Positions 16,921 through 25,339 of a stretch of DNA of 64,000 nucleotides are shown here, piece by piece. The first letter of the stretch is position 1; each line of letters begins with the position of its first letter. This stretch comes from JBBQYD01 sp942493075. Lineage in GTDB: Bacteria; Verrucomicrobiota; Verrucomicrobiia; Limisphaerales; UBA8199. The stretch is taken from positions 6,324,001-6,388,000 of the forward strand of contig OW818681.1 of assembly GCA_942493075.1 (NCBI GenBank), in the 5' to 3' direction. The translations under genes were made by a program, and so were the position numbers. Under the pieces are notes generated by a model that was not told the origin of the DNA, did no database searches, and worked only from the letters and a program-made list of their open reading frames with translations.

Positions 16921-18681
16921 TTAGCGGCGTCCGGGTGAAAGGCTCAGATCCATGGCTGGGGGCGGCACTATTGTGCCGGTGGTGGTCGTGCGGGCGATTT
17001 CCTTGGCAGTCGTCACGCTCAACACTTCCTCCACAGTGGTAAGCCCCAGGCGCACCAGGCGCCAGCCGTCATCAGCCAGCGTCTTCATTCCTGCGCGGCG
17101 CGCGGCTTCCCGGATCACGTCGCTGGACGTGTTCTTCAAAATCAATTGCCGGATCTCGTTGTCGGTATCCATCCATTCAAAGATGGCCTGCCGTCCATGA
17201 AAACCCGTGTTGCGGCATTCGCGGCAGCCTACTGAACGATAAATCGGGGTGTTAGCCGGGATGTTCACCTGCTGCTTGAATGCCATCGCCGCAGGGCTCT
17301 TGTCCTCTGCCTTGCAAGCCTTGCACAATACCCGGACCAACCGTTGAGCAAGCACCGCTTCAAGGGAAGAAGCCACCAGGTAAGGCTCCACACCCATATC
17401 CACCAAACGCGTGAGTGCGCCGGGCGCATCATTCGTGTGCAGAGTCGAAAAGACCAAGTGACCGGTCAGTGAGGCTTGCACCGCGATTTGCGCCGTCTCC
17501 TGGTCGCGGATTTCACCGATCAAAATCACATCCGGGTCATGGCGCAGAATCGAGCGCAATCCCCGGGCAAATGTCAGCCCTGATTTCTCGGACACCTGGA
17601 TCTGGTTAACGCCCAGCAACTGATACTCCACCGGGTCTTCAATCGTGATGATCTTCCGATCCGAATGGTTGATCTCGTGCAGAGCGGTGTAGAGGGTCGA
17701 GGTCTTGCCGCTGCCTGTCGGGCCGGTGACCAGGATAATCCCATGCGGCATCTGCAACACGCGGTGGAAGCCTTCCAACTCGCGCTCACCCATCCCCAAC
17801 TCACCCATGCCGCGCAAGGTCGAGTTCTGACGCAACAGACGCAGCACGACCGCTTCGCCGTGCAGCATTGGAATGACGGATACGCGGATATCCACCTCGT
17901 TGTTCTCAATCCGCACCTTGATGCGGCCGTCCTGCGGCAGTCGTTTCTCCGCGATATTCAAATGGCTGAGGATCTTCACGCGTGACACGATCGCCGGCTG
18001 GAACCGCTTGATCTGTGCCGGCACCGGGACCTCCTGCAACACGCCGTCAATGCGGTAGCGAATCCGCATCTCATCTTCGAAGGGTTCAAGATGGATATCT
18101 GATGCGCGCAGCTCGATAGCGTCCCTCAATACCTGGTTCACAAACCGGATGATCGAGGCATCCTCAGCCGCCTCGTCCAGGTTCGTGTCCTCATCCGCAT
18201 TCTCGTCGAGAAATTGGAACCCACCGTCTTCGCCCAGCTTCCCGAGGGTATCGGCTCCGACGCCCAGACGTTTCTTCATCTCGCGCTGGATGGCTTCCGA
18301 CGACGAGAGCACCGGGCGCAAATTCAGGCCGGTGAGCGTCTTCAACGCATCCAGGCCTTGGGTGGCGAACAAACGGCACGTGGCCACTTCCACAGTGCCG
18401 TTGGTTCGCTTGAGCGGCAGTAATTCTTCCTTGAGCAGAATCCGCGCGGGAAAGAGCGAGAGCAGTTGCCGGTCCGGCTCTGCATCCTCGAGATTGGTGT
18501 AGGCGAGGCCATATTCATGGGCCAGCCACTTGAGTACAGTTTCCTCCGTCAGGGTGCCATGCGCCGCCAAAGTGCGGTCCTGCGCCAGGTGTTTGGCGTC
18601 AGCCGCCGACAATTGCCGGGCCTGCACCATTTTTTGGAGCAACTCTCGTCCCCCGCCTTCCGGAAAAACTGTCTCGCTCAT
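16921..18681 (-). CDS. gspE: T2SS assembly ATPase GspE
   Basis: 586 residues. An MshEN-like N-terminal domain (~10-150) precedes the T2SSE ATPase. Walker A is 'GPTGSGKTSTLYTA' (~residue 318), the Asp box is 'TIEDPVEYQL', Walker B is 'DPDVILIGEIRDQETA' (~377), and the His box is 'LTGHLVFSTLHTNDAPGA'. A zinc tetracysteine is present: C-x2-C at ~452 ('LCKACK') and C-x2-C at ~485 ('VGCRECRNTGF'). It is a cytoplasmic hexameric ATPase powering the pseudopilus. It is the first core T2SS gene, 34 bp downstream of the Spy-like gene at 18716. Confidence 0.95.
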   Translation of the reverse strand: MSETVFPEGGGRELLQKMVQARQLSAADAKHLAQDRTLAAHGTLTEETVLKWLAHEYGLAYTNLEDAEPDRQLLSLFPARILLKEELLPLKRTNGTVEVATCRLFATQGLDALKTLTGLNLRPVLSSSEAIQREMKKRLGVGADTLGKLGEDGGFQFLDENADEDTNLDEAAEDASIIRFVNQVLRDAIELRASDIHLEPFEDEMRIRYRIDGVLQEVPVPAQIKRFQPAIVSRVKILSHLNIAEKRLPQDGRIKVRIENNEVDIRVSVIPMLHGEAVVLRLLRQNSTLRGMGELGMGERELEGFHRVLQMPHGIILVTGPTGSGKTSTLYTALHEINHSDRKIITIEDPVEYQLLGVNQIQVSEKSGLTFARGLRSILRHDPDVILIGEIRDQETAQIAVQASLTGHLVFSTLHTNDAPGALTRLVDMGVEPYLVASSLEAVLAQRLVRVLCKACKAEDKSPAAMAFKQQVNIPANTPIYRSVGCRECRNTGFHGRQAIFEWMDTDNEIRQLILKNTSSDVIREAARRAGMKTLADDGWRLVRLGLTTVEEVLSVTTAKEIARTTTTGTIVPPPAMDLSLSPGRR

Positions 18682-18715
18682 AACACAACAACAACCAACA
18701 GCGCGAACCTATCGC

Positions 18716-19270
18716 TTAAAGCAACCCGTTCAGGGTGGCGATTGCCTCCTGGCGCGGGGTCAGCACTTTGCGCAAATTATTCTGTGCAGTTTCCAGCTCA
18801 GTCTGACGGGCTTTGCGCGCTTCCGCATACTTCACAGTCGCGGCCTTGATCTCGGAGGTGCTGGCCTTCGAGTCAATCGCACGCTGCAAAGTTTCAGCCT
18901 CGGGGCTGGGTGTTCCAAACATGCCGCCGCCAAAACGGCCGCCACGGTCGTTATTATTGTTATCTCCACCCGGACGACGCGGCATCATCCCGCGCATGCG
19001 GTCACCCATCACGCTGCGGTTGGCGTCCATCACCTTTTGCACCAGCGGTTGAACGGCTTTCCATTCCGTCTCATCAGTGATTTCGAGGCGATCCTTGACT
19101 CCCTCCATCATCCGTTGCTGAAATTGGGCGGGATCGAAATTCGGACGTCCTTCACGGTTTTCGCGGTTACCGCGATTCTCGCGGCCATTGTTGTTATCCT
19201 GGGCGTTGGCAGTGGTAAAGCTGAGCAGCGCGGCGGCGCCCAGCAGCAGGATCAAGCGATTAAGTTTCAT
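18716..19270 (-). CDS. Secreted Spy/CpxP-like protein
   Basis: 184 residues with a clear signal peptide ('LILLLGAAALLSFTTANAQ'). The mature protein is rich in Asn, Arg and Gly ('GRENRGNRENREGR', 'GGDNNNNDRGGRFGGG'). Its helical part resembles the LTxxQ/Spy-CpxP periplasmic family: 'PAQFQQRMMEGVKDRLEIT' and 'RQTELETAQNNLRKVLTPRQEAIATLNGLL', with 'LTPRQEA' near the C-terminus. Such proteins are periplasmic chaperones or stress sensors. It heads the secretion operon, 34 bp before gspE, so its promoter probably drives the cluster. Function in secretion is inference. Confidence 0.65.
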   Translation of the reverse strand: MKLNRLILLLGAAALLSFTTANAQDNNNGRENRGNRENREGRPNFDPAQFQQRMMEGVKDRLEITDETEWKAVQPLVQKVMDANRSVMGDRMRGMMPRRPGGDNNNNDRGGRFGGGMFGTPSPEAETLQRAIDSKASTSEIKAATVKYAEARKARQTELETAQNNLRKVLTPRQEAIATLNGLL

Positions 19271-20188
19271 ATTTTGTCTGTTCTACGGTTCAAGGATGTT
19301 GAGCTCACGCCATATGCGTGTGCCGTGTGGCAACCTGATGCAGGTCATGTGCCAAGTAGAGAAACCCAATGAAAGCGGGAGATTCCTCACGTGGACTGCG
19401 CAATGTTTGCGCACCTGGGGCTTAAAACCCTGCGCAATGTTTGCGCAGGGAGGGGGGGTAGCGCGCTCTCGCCGTAGAGCGCTTTCTGAGGACTTATCGA
19501 GATGTTTGTGGTGGTCGGCACCAGCGGAATAGAGGGTGTTGAGAGGGCAGAGGACGGAGGACGGAGCAAAGTAGAAGAGCCGTCTCGGCTCTTTAAGCGC
19601 GAGTTATCGATCAGCGTTGTTAACCACACGATTGCCCAAGCGCGCGGACGTGCCGCACGATTTCCGACCCCTGACCGGGGTCGTTTCCATTTCGTTCCGC
19701 TGTGTAGCGCGGTCGTCTCGACTGCGCTACATCACGGACGCGGCGTAAGGTGCCGTCCCGTGCATTCCGAAGGAATGCCAGCTATAAGCCAGGGGTTGCG
19801 CGAGGAACGAGCGCCACCCCTGGTAGCGTGGCAGAGGGGACACGACCCCGAGAGGGGTCGCAGATGCCTGGTCAGGGTTATCAAATAGGACAAATGAAAT
19901 CGCTGGCATCCCTCGCGGGATGCTGACGGAACAACGCTTGGTCCGGTGGTGTCGCGCTGGCGCGCTCAACCACCGGCTAACAGCTACGAACCCTGCGGGT
20001 TCGAGGTCCTGCAAAGTGGCAGAGCCGTCTCGGCTCTGCGTCCCTGTAGCCCATCTCCCGATCGCGTTTTGTATTGTTGGTAACACGCGCCCCCCCTCTC
20101 GATTCCACCCTGGAAAACGAAAGCGCACCGGGACGGTGCGCGCACTCGCAGTCGAGACGACTGCGCTACCCGGTGAGGACGCCGACCG
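19271..20188. repeat. Gene-free interval packed with short palindromes (REP-like)
   Basis: No convincing gene in ~0.9 kb. Visible hairpins include GCGCAATGTTTGCGC twice (near 19403 and 19434) and AGAGCCGTCTCGGCTCT twice (near 19577 and 20022). Others are GTAGCGCGG...CTGCGCTAC (near 19706), CATTCCGAAGGAATG (near 19760), ACCCCGAGAGGGGT (near 19843), ATCCCTCGCGGGAT (near 19908) and GAACCCTGCGGGTTC (near 19989). An inverted partner of the 'GTCGAGACGACTGCG' motif occurs near 20151. This looks like a bin of REP-type elements between the secretion operon and the signalling cluster. Confidence 0.7.
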
Positions 20189-20395
20189 TCACGCCCTCCG
20201 CGGAGTGCGCCATAGCATGGTTAACCCAAGTATCGATGCGACCGCTCCGCCAATCAGCATCCAAACCGCTTTATCGGTGGGAGATCCGGTGAAGAACCTG
20301 GAGACATCCGAGCTGAAGGAGTTGGTCGCGTTAAATCCGGCGATCATGAGTGCAATGCCGCCGACGAGCAGAATGATGGAAATTACCTTATTCAT
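20189..20395 (-). CDS. DUF3185 family small membrane protein
   Basis: 68 residues with two TM helices: 'VISIILLVGGIALMIAGF' (~4-21) and 'AVWMLIGGAVASILGLTML' (~43-61). Between them is 'SSDVSRFFTGSPTDKAVW', the highly conserved core of DUF3185 proteins. The function is unknown. An AGG box lies 8-9 nt before the ATG. It is monocistronic or at the 3' end of the kinase/regulator unit; the upstream gene (20475) ends ~80 bp away in the same direction. Confidence 0.85.
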   Translation of the reverse strand: MNKVISIILLVGGIALMIAGFNATNSFSSDVSRFFTGSPTDKAVWMLIGGAVASILGLTMLWRTPRRA

Positions 20396-20474
20396 AAGTT
20401 ACCTGTTAATTACTTGTTAGTCTAAATAGTGCCGGGGAACCTTCCCTTAACTGGTGGCATAGAGTGAGCGTTTC

Positions 20475-21017
20475 CTAGAGGCCCTTTTCCAGGGTCACAC
20501 TTCCTGTCTGAGGCACACCATCGATCGGTGACGCGGTCGGGGAGGCAACCACGGGCGGGCGGGCCTTTCTTCGGAGGGACTCCAGAAACGCCGGGTGCGG
20601 GAGTGTGTTTTGTATCAGCCAAAAATCCCTGATTGCTATGGCCATCTCCTCCATCTTTCGCGACTCGGACGGCTTGGTTAGAAACGCATTGGCTCCCAAC
20701 CGGTAAGCCTCGACTACATCGGACTCCGACCCGGAAGCCGACATCACTATCACGACGATGAACATTGCGGGTTGCTGGCGTATCCAGCGCAAGACTTCCA
20801 GACCCATCACGTAAGGCAGTTTCAAGTCCAGCAGCACCAGGCGTGGAAACGGGAATTGTGCACGGTCAGCAAACCTGCCGACACCTTGCAGATAGTCAAT
20901 CGCCTGCTGGCCGTCTTCCGCGACCTGAATGGGATTTTCGACCCCCGCCTTCCTCAGGGCGTGCTGCATGAGGAATACGTCGTTGGGATCGTCATCGACA
21001 TGAAGAATGGTTTTCAA
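20475..21017 (-). CDS. CheY-like response regulator (Rcp1 type)
   Basis: 180 residues, a single receiver domain: 'ILHVDDDPNDVFLMQHAL', phospho-acceptor Asp in 'LVLLDLKLPYVMGLEVL', Ser switch in 'VIVMSASGSESDV', and Lys in 'ANAFLTKPSE'. There is a ~40-residue Pro/Ser-rich tail. No output domain, so it acts through protein contacts, like Rcp1, the partner of phytochrome-type kinases. The only in-frame start is TTG 21017, just 3 nt after the stop of the preceding kinase gene (21021-22631), so the two are coupled and it is the likely receiver of that kinase. Confidence 0.88.
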   Translation of the reverse strand: MKTILHVDDDPNDVFLMQHALRKAGVENPIQVAEDGQQAIDYLQGVGRFADRAQFPFPRLVLLDLKLPYVMGLEVLRWIRQQPAMFIVVIVMSASGSESDVVEAYRLGANAFLTKPSESRKMEEMAIAIRDFWLIQNTLPHPAFLESLRRKARPPVVASPTASPIDGVPQTGSVTLEKGL

Positions 21018-21020
21018 TTT

Positions 21021-22631
21021 TTAAGCCTTAGCGAGGAGTATCCAGAAACGGGTGCCCTCGCCCAGCGCCGAGTCGAAGCCGATTTGTGCACCCATTCGCT
21101 CGGCTGCTTTGCGAACGATGCTCAGGCCTATGCCCGTTCCCTCATATCCGGCCAGTGGCCCAATTCTTTCGAACAGGCGGAAAATGCGCTTATGGTTCTC
21201 GGGGGCAATCCCGATGCCATTGTCGGTGAACCACACGCGAACCGAAGTGTCTTGCACGGCTTCGGCCCAAACCTCCAATTGTGGCGTTTTTCCGGAAGCG
21301 ATGAACTTGGCCCCGTTGCTCAGGAGGTTGGAAACGCACTGCGCCAGCAGGGCCTCGTTGCCCATGACATGGGGCAGCGTGCCCCTGATGCGGATCTCCG
21401 GTTTGATTGGTTGACCGTTCGGGAAGGCTTCGATCATGTCTCGCACCAACCGGTCCAGATCCACCCGCCCCATGGGCAGTGTGGCGTGGAGGATCCTGGT
21501 GTAGCTCAAAACATCCTGGATGAGATGGTCCAGTCGCACAGCGGAGCGCATGATTCGCTGCAAGTAATCCAGTCCTCTTTCGTCCAGCTTGGCGCTGTAT
21601 TCATCTGTAAGGAATTGAGCGAAGCTTTGCATGGCTCGCAGGGGTGCGCGCATGTCGTGCGAAACGCTGTAGGAAAACTCCTCCAGTTCTCCAATGCTTC
21701 CGCGCAGTTCAGCGGTGCGTTCCGCGACAACTCGTTCCAGTTCGACCGCGTGCCGGCTGATCTCCTCTTTGGCTGCCAGCAGAGATTCCTCCGCATGCTT
21801 GCGCCGCGTGATGTCCCGAATATTGCACTGGATGACGTTCTGTCCGGCTTCATCATACATGTTGCTCACGAACTCCACTTCGCGGCGCTGCCCCGTTTTG
21901 TTTTGCAGAGGCAGATCCTCGTAGCGAATGAAATGTCTGGCCTGCAACTCGCTAAAGGCCGCTTGATTAGCCTTTTCATCTTTGAGCAATCCTATTTCCC
22001 AAAGCTCTTTCCCAAGCAATTCCTCACGAGGGTAGCCCAACAGTTCAGACATGAACGGATTAGCCTCGGTGATTTTGCGGGTGCGGGGGTTGAGAATTAG
22101 GATTCCGTCGCGAGCCGCTTCAAACAAGCGGCGGTAGCGAATTTCCGATACCTCGATGGCGGCCCGGGTTCGGCGCCGCTCCGTTATATCCTCGATAACG
22201 AGGAGAATCCTCTGGAGATGGTCCACTTGTCGGCCGCTCAACAGCATGGTGCGCTGGCCAATCGTTTCGAACTTATGCGTTACTTCGAAGTTCTTGAAAA
22301 CCTTCTTCTTAGGCAGCACCTCCTCAAGCAGGGTGCGCAGGCCGGGAAGATTCCATTGCCCATTTCCCAGCTCATACACGGTGCGGTCCAGTGTCTGCTG
22401 CTCGGAGATTTTGAAAGCTTCACAGAAAGACTTGTTGGCCGTCTTCACGTACATTTTCTCGTCCAGAACGAGCTGCGGTGGGACCTCCTCAATGATGGCC
22501 TCGGCATATTCGCGCTCGGCGAGCAGTTGATTCTGGAGCGTGCGAGTATCATCGGCCCGTTTCTGTTCCTCGACCTGAGGATGCTGCAGATCGGGCTCGC
22601 GGGAGGGATTGGGCGACCGGCGGATTTTCAC
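21021..22631 (-). CDS. PAS sensor histidine kinase (phytochrome-type kinase core)
   Basis: 536 residues, no TM helices, starting at GTG 22631. A first PAS-like region (~50-150) precedes a clear PAS/PAC (~158-280: 'RYRRLFEAARDGILILNPRTRKI'). A coiled linker follows, then HisKA with H in 'EFSYSVSHDMRAPLRAMQSF' (the variant usual in phytochrome-like kinases paired with Rcp1 receivers). HATPase_c has 'CVSNLLSNGAKFI', 'DNGIGIAPEN' and 'GTGIGLSIVRK'. Cytoplasmic sensor; the ligand is unknown. A GGGG-N5-CCCC inverted repeat lies ~52-64 bp upstream of the start (22683-22695). Confidence 0.88.
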   Translation of the reverse strand: MKIRRSPNPSREPDLQHPQVEEQKRADDTRTLQNQLLAEREYAEAIIEEVPPQLVLDEKMYVKTANKSFCEAFKISEQQTLDRTVYELGNGQWNLPGLRTLLEEVLPKKKVFKNFEVTHKFETIGQRTMLLSGRQVDHLQRILLVIEDITERRRTRAAIEVSEIRYRRLFEAARDGILILNPRTRKITEANPFMSELLGYPREELLGKELWEIGLLKDEKANQAAFSELQARHFIRYEDLPLQNKTGQRREVEFVSNMYDEAGQNVIQCNIRDITRRKHAEESLLAAKEEISRHAVELERVVAERTAELRGSIGELEEFSYSVSHDMRAPLRAMQSFAQFLTDEYSAKLDERGLDYLQRIMRSAVRLDHLIQDVLSYTRILHATLPMGRVDLDRLVRDMIEAFPNGQPIKPEIRIRGTLPHVMGNEALLAQCVSNLLSNGAKFIASGKTPQLEVWAEAVQDTSVRVWFTDNGIGIAPENHKRIFRLFERIGPLAGYEGTGIGLSIVRKAAERMGAQIGFDSALGEGTRFWILLAKA

Positions 22632-22682
22632 AAATTGATTATATCCTCAAAGACGGCCCCCAGCTATCCGGGGGTTCACCGG

Positions 22683-22695
22683 GGGGTGTTTCCCC
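22683..22695. promoter_or_regulatory. Inverted repeat GGGG-N5-CCCC, candidate operator
   Basis: GGGGTGTTTCCCC lies 52-64 bp upstream of the kinase start at 22631. Very similar boxes precede two neighbouring signalling units (23323 and 26129). The shared position ahead of three minus-strand units suggests binding by a common regulator, perhaps the NarL-type protein at 23469. This is inference. Confidence 0.4.
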
Positions 22696-22720
22696 ATGGG
22701 CAACCGATTCCTGTTTGCCT

Positions 22721-23236
22721 TCAAATGGACACTTGCCGGAGAGGCTGAGCTAGTGCAGGGCTTCGATGATCGACCAGGAAATGTCTCGGTTCCCTCGGTA
22801 TATGCAGGGAAGGGGGCGTGTTCTGTTTCAACCAGAAATCGCTAAGGGCTCGAACCATGGCACCCAGTTCTCGCGTCTGGGCAGGTTTAACCAGGTAGGC
22901 GTTGGCACCCAGGCTATAGGCCTCTGCAACGTCGCTGTCCTCGTTCGAGGAACTCAGGATGATGACAATAGGAGCCGAGCGGGATTGCTGGCGAATCCAT
23001 TTCAAGACTTCCAGCCCCATCACAAAAGGCAGCTTCAAATCCAGAAGCACCAGACAGGGAAGCGGGAACTCTGCGCGATCAGCGAACCGGCCTTCTCCTT
23101 GAAGATAGTTGATGGCCTCTCGACCGTCTCGCGCCACCTGGAGAGGGTGGGTAAGCCCGGCATCGGCCATGGCGCGCTTGAAGAAGAACACGTCATTGTC
23201 GTCGTCTTCGACCAGGAGAATCGGCTGGGTGTTCAT
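22721..23236 (-). CDS. CheY-like response regulator (Rcp1 type)
   Basis: 171 residues from ATG 23236 ('MNTQPILLVEDDDNDVFFF'). The frame runs further upstream, but those residues cross the GGGG-N5-CCCC box and do not resemble the family. Receiver signatures: DDD, Asp in 'LVLLDLKLPFVMGLEVL', 'IVIILSSSNEDSDV', 'ANAYLVKPAQ'. There is no output domain. It is closely related to the regulator at 20475; both share 'DGR/Q-xAI-NYLQGxGRFADRA', indicating a local duplication flanking the PAS kinase. It probably competes for, or shares, that kinase. Confidence 0.85.
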   Translation of the reverse strand: MNTQPILLVEDDDNDVFFFKRAMADAGLTHPLQVARDGREAINYLQGEGRFADRAEFPLPCLVLLDLKLPFVMGLEVLKWIRQQSRSAPIVIILSSSNEDSDVAEAYSLGANAYLVKPAQTRELGAMVRALSDFWLKQNTPPSLHIPREPRHFLVDHRSPALAQPLRQVSI

Positions 23237-23322
23237 AGCTTTAGGTGAGGTCAATATTGAACCGCGCTTCACCACATAGTATGCACCCGAATCGAGCGCC
23301 GGGGTATTATGGAGTTGCCCTT

Positions 23323-23335
23323 GGGGTGAATCCCC
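23323..23335. promoter_or_regulatory. Inverted repeat GGGG-N5-CCCC, candidate operator
   Basis: GGGGTGAATCCCC is 87 bp upstream of the regulator start at 23236 and 134 bp downstream of the NarL-type gene. It is nearly identical to the box at 22683 (GGGGTGTTTCCCC). A CATAATA sequence on the minus strand, 10 nt downstream of the box, could serve as a -10 element. Confidence 0.4.
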
Positions 23336-23468
23336 GAGATCACAAACGATCGAACAGCCCAAACTGCTTTCAGCGCGGGATGGGAAAAACACCAATGATG
23401 AGAAACGGGTCGGTGCCCGTTGGTTGCTTCGGACGGCAGGGCCGCGTGGGGGTCGCGGCGCTCAAGCG

Positions 23469-24146
23469 CTAGGTAATAGTCAACCGCACCGTGCTCTCGA
23501 TGATGCCTTCGGCGATGGCATAGCGGGTGAGACCTGCTATGTCGTGAATGTCGAGTTTGGTCATGAGGTTCTGCCGATGTTTATCAACGGTTTTGAAGCT
23601 TACACCCAGTTCGGCGGCGACTTGCTTATTGGGCTTTCCCTCGGCGATCAGTTGGAGCACCTCGATTTCGCGCGAACTCAGGCTGTTGGTCTTCTTCCGG
23701 ACCTGCCCGATGCCGCCCTGGTGGTCGCGTTTGCGAACGCTGACGCGCTCCGAAACCGCCGGGCTAAAGAAGGTATTTCCTTTTTGCACCTCTTGGATCG
23801 CCTGGGCCAGCGTCTCGGACGAGGTTTGTTTGAGTAAGAAGCCCGCAGCTCCCAACGTGATCGCTTGCTCCACGTAGGCGTCATCACTGTGTGCTGAGAG
23901 GATCAGCACCTTCGTTTCTGGAAAATCCTTGCGAATCTGCCGCGTGGCCTCCAACCCGTTGAGTAGCGGCATGGCAATATCCATGACGACCACAGCGGGC
24001 CGAAGCTTGCGAGTCAGTTGCACGGCTTCACGGCCGTTGGCTGCCTCAGCGACCACTTCGATATCGCTTTCCTGCGCCAATAACGACCGGAACCCCTCTC
24101 GGACAACCCGGTGGTCTTCAGCCAGCAATACGGTAATTCGATTCAT
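23469..24146 (-). CDS. NarL/FixJ-type response regulator (REC-LuxR HTH)
   Basis: 225 residues from ATG 24146 (MNRITVLLAEDHR), preferred over a TTG 9 bases upstream. Receiver: 'LLAEDHRVVREGFRSLL', Asp in 'VVVMDIAMPLLNGLEA', 'VLILSAHSDD', Lys in 'AAGFLLKQTSSE'. The LuxR-type HTH runs from ~155 ('LSSREIEVLQLIAEGKPNKQVAAELGVS', 'VDKHRQNLMTKLDIH'). It is a DNA-binding transcription factor, phosphorylated by the HisKA_3 kinase whose stop lies 5 bp upstream. It may act on the GGGG-N5-CCCC boxes nearby (inference). Confidence 0.92.
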   Translation of the reverse strand: MNRITVLLAEDHRVVREGFRSLLAQESDIEVVAEAANGREAVQLTRKLRPAVVVMDIAMPLLNGLEATRQIRKDFPETKVLILSAHSDDAYVEQAITLGAAGFLLKQTSSETLAQAIQEVQKGNTFFSPAVSERVSVRKRDHQGGIGQVRKKTNSLSSREIEVLQLIAEGKPNKQVAAELGVSFKTVDKHRQNLMTKLDIHDIAGLTRYAIAEGIIESTVRLTIT

Positions 24147-24151
24147 ATTAG

Positions 24152-25339
24152 TCAAATACTGGTTCTGTCTGATGTGACATTACGAACGGCCGGCGATTTC
24201 AGGTCCAGCAATGGTATTTGTGCCAGCACTGTGGTGCCTTTGCCAGGTTCAGAACTGACCTCAAAATTGCCCCCGACCATCTCCAAGCGCTCTTTCATGC
24301 CAAGCAACCCCAGCCTCCGGGTTCTCCTGGCCTGCGCCAGACGTTCCAGTTGAAAGCCCTTGCCATTGTCGCTGATCCTCATAGCGACGGCGCCATCCAC
24401 GACCTCGAACCTCACCTCCGCCTGAGTGGCATGGGCGTGACGTGCTGTATTGGTGAGGGCTTCCTGAGCCACTCGGTATAGAACCGTCCGCTTATCTCCG
24501 TTCACTTTCTCCACCGTCCCAGGAGCGGTTATGCTCACGCGAATGCCCGTCTCAGCCTGAAAAGTCTTCATATACGAATGCAGAGCTGGGATCAGCCCCA
24601 GGTCGTCCAGTACGGTCGGACGCAACTCGCGGGCAAACCGGTGCACGATGTTCACCGAGTCTTCAACCAGTTTTTGTGTGCGCTCAATGCTTTGTTCGAT
24701 GCCCTTCGTGTTGAGAGTCGCTTCCTTCCGCAGCGCCGCCAGCCGCACATTGATGCTGGTCAAAGTCTGGGCAATGACATCGTGCAGCTCCCGGCTGATC
24801 TTCTTGCGCTCCTCCTCCTGCGCCGACAGAAGTTGCCGCGACAACAGCCGCAGTTGTTCCTGCATCTGCTGCGACTGCTCCAGCAGCATCCCATAATGCT
24901 TCTCACTTTTCCTGAGAGATGCCTCCGCCAAACGGCGCCGCCCAGTCTCCTCTTTTAAACGCAGGTTGGAAGCGGACAAATCCAGCGTTCGTTTACCCAG
25001 GGTCCGGCTGAGTTGCTCCAGGCGGACATTTGCCTGCACTGCCGTGCGATGGGATTCCTCTAGAGGCGTAATCGCGGCGGCGAAGAAAGACCCTGCTCGA
25101 CGGACGATCGCGCCCCCGTTCCCGGGGGAAGTCGTTGGGAGCGCCATGTGCGCCACGGCGCGCTCGTGAATCCGAACCAAATCAAGAGCGCCCAAACCCA
25201 GGCCTACGACTTGGCGTCCCAGTTTTTCCGCTCCCTCCAGGTTCGGGCGTGGACCCTGCCGCAGGTGCTTGCGCAGCACTGTTTCGTATTGTTGCGATAT
25301 TCGCGCCAACTTGCCGTGCTTAGAGTTTGCCGTATTCAC
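24152..25339 (-). CDS. NarX/DegS-type histidine kinase with RsbU_N-like input domain
   Basis: 395 residues from GTG 25339, which overlaps the 3' end of the upstream paralogue by 20 nt. Longer ATG frames lie wholly inside that gene. The N-terminal helical domain (~10-100: 'QQYETVLRKHLRQ', 'LGRQVVGLGLGALDLVRIHERA') resembles the N-terminal domain of RsbU. A coiled coil (~105-175) and HisKA_3 follow, with H186 in 'ERKKISRELHDVIAQTL', then HATPase_c ('VAQEALTNTARHAHA', 'RISDNGKGF', 'RRLGLLGMKERLEMVGG'). There are no TM helices, so it is cytoplasmic. It is paired with the NarL-type regulator downstream. Confidence 0.87.
   Translation of the reverse strand: MNTANSKHGKLARISQQYETVLRKHLRQGPRPNLEGAEKLGRQVVGLGLGALDLVRIHERAVAHMALPTTSPGNGGAIVRRAGSFFAAAITPLEESHRTAVQANVRLEQLSRTLGKRTLDLSASNLRLKEETGRRRLAEASLRKSEKHYGMLLEQSQQMQEQLRLLSRQLLSAQEEERKKISRELHDVIAQTLTSINVRLAALRKEATLNTKGIEQSIERTQKLVEDSVNIVHRFARELRPTVLDDLGLIPALHSYMKTFQAETGIRVSITAPGTVEKVNGDKRTVLYRVAQEALTNTARHAHATQAEVRFEVVDGAVAMRISDNGKGFQLERLAQARRTRRLGLLGMKERLEMVGGNFEVSSEPGKGTTVLAQIPLLDLKSPAVRNVTSDRTSI

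Noticed and set aside
18530..19372. 280-codon plus-strand frame over the gspE start and the Spy-like gene
   Set aside because: It is antisense to a signal-peptide protein and an ATPase N-terminus; the composition is not protein-like.
19985..20045. Possible tRNA, suggested by GGGTTCGAGGTCC
   Set aside because: The sequence belongs to a simple GAACCCTGCGGGTTC hairpin; no acceptor, D or anticodon arm can be drawn around it.
20772..22100. 442-codon plus-strand frame across the PAS kinase and receiver genes
   Set aside because: It spans the junction of two well-supported minus-strand genes and has no motif of its own.
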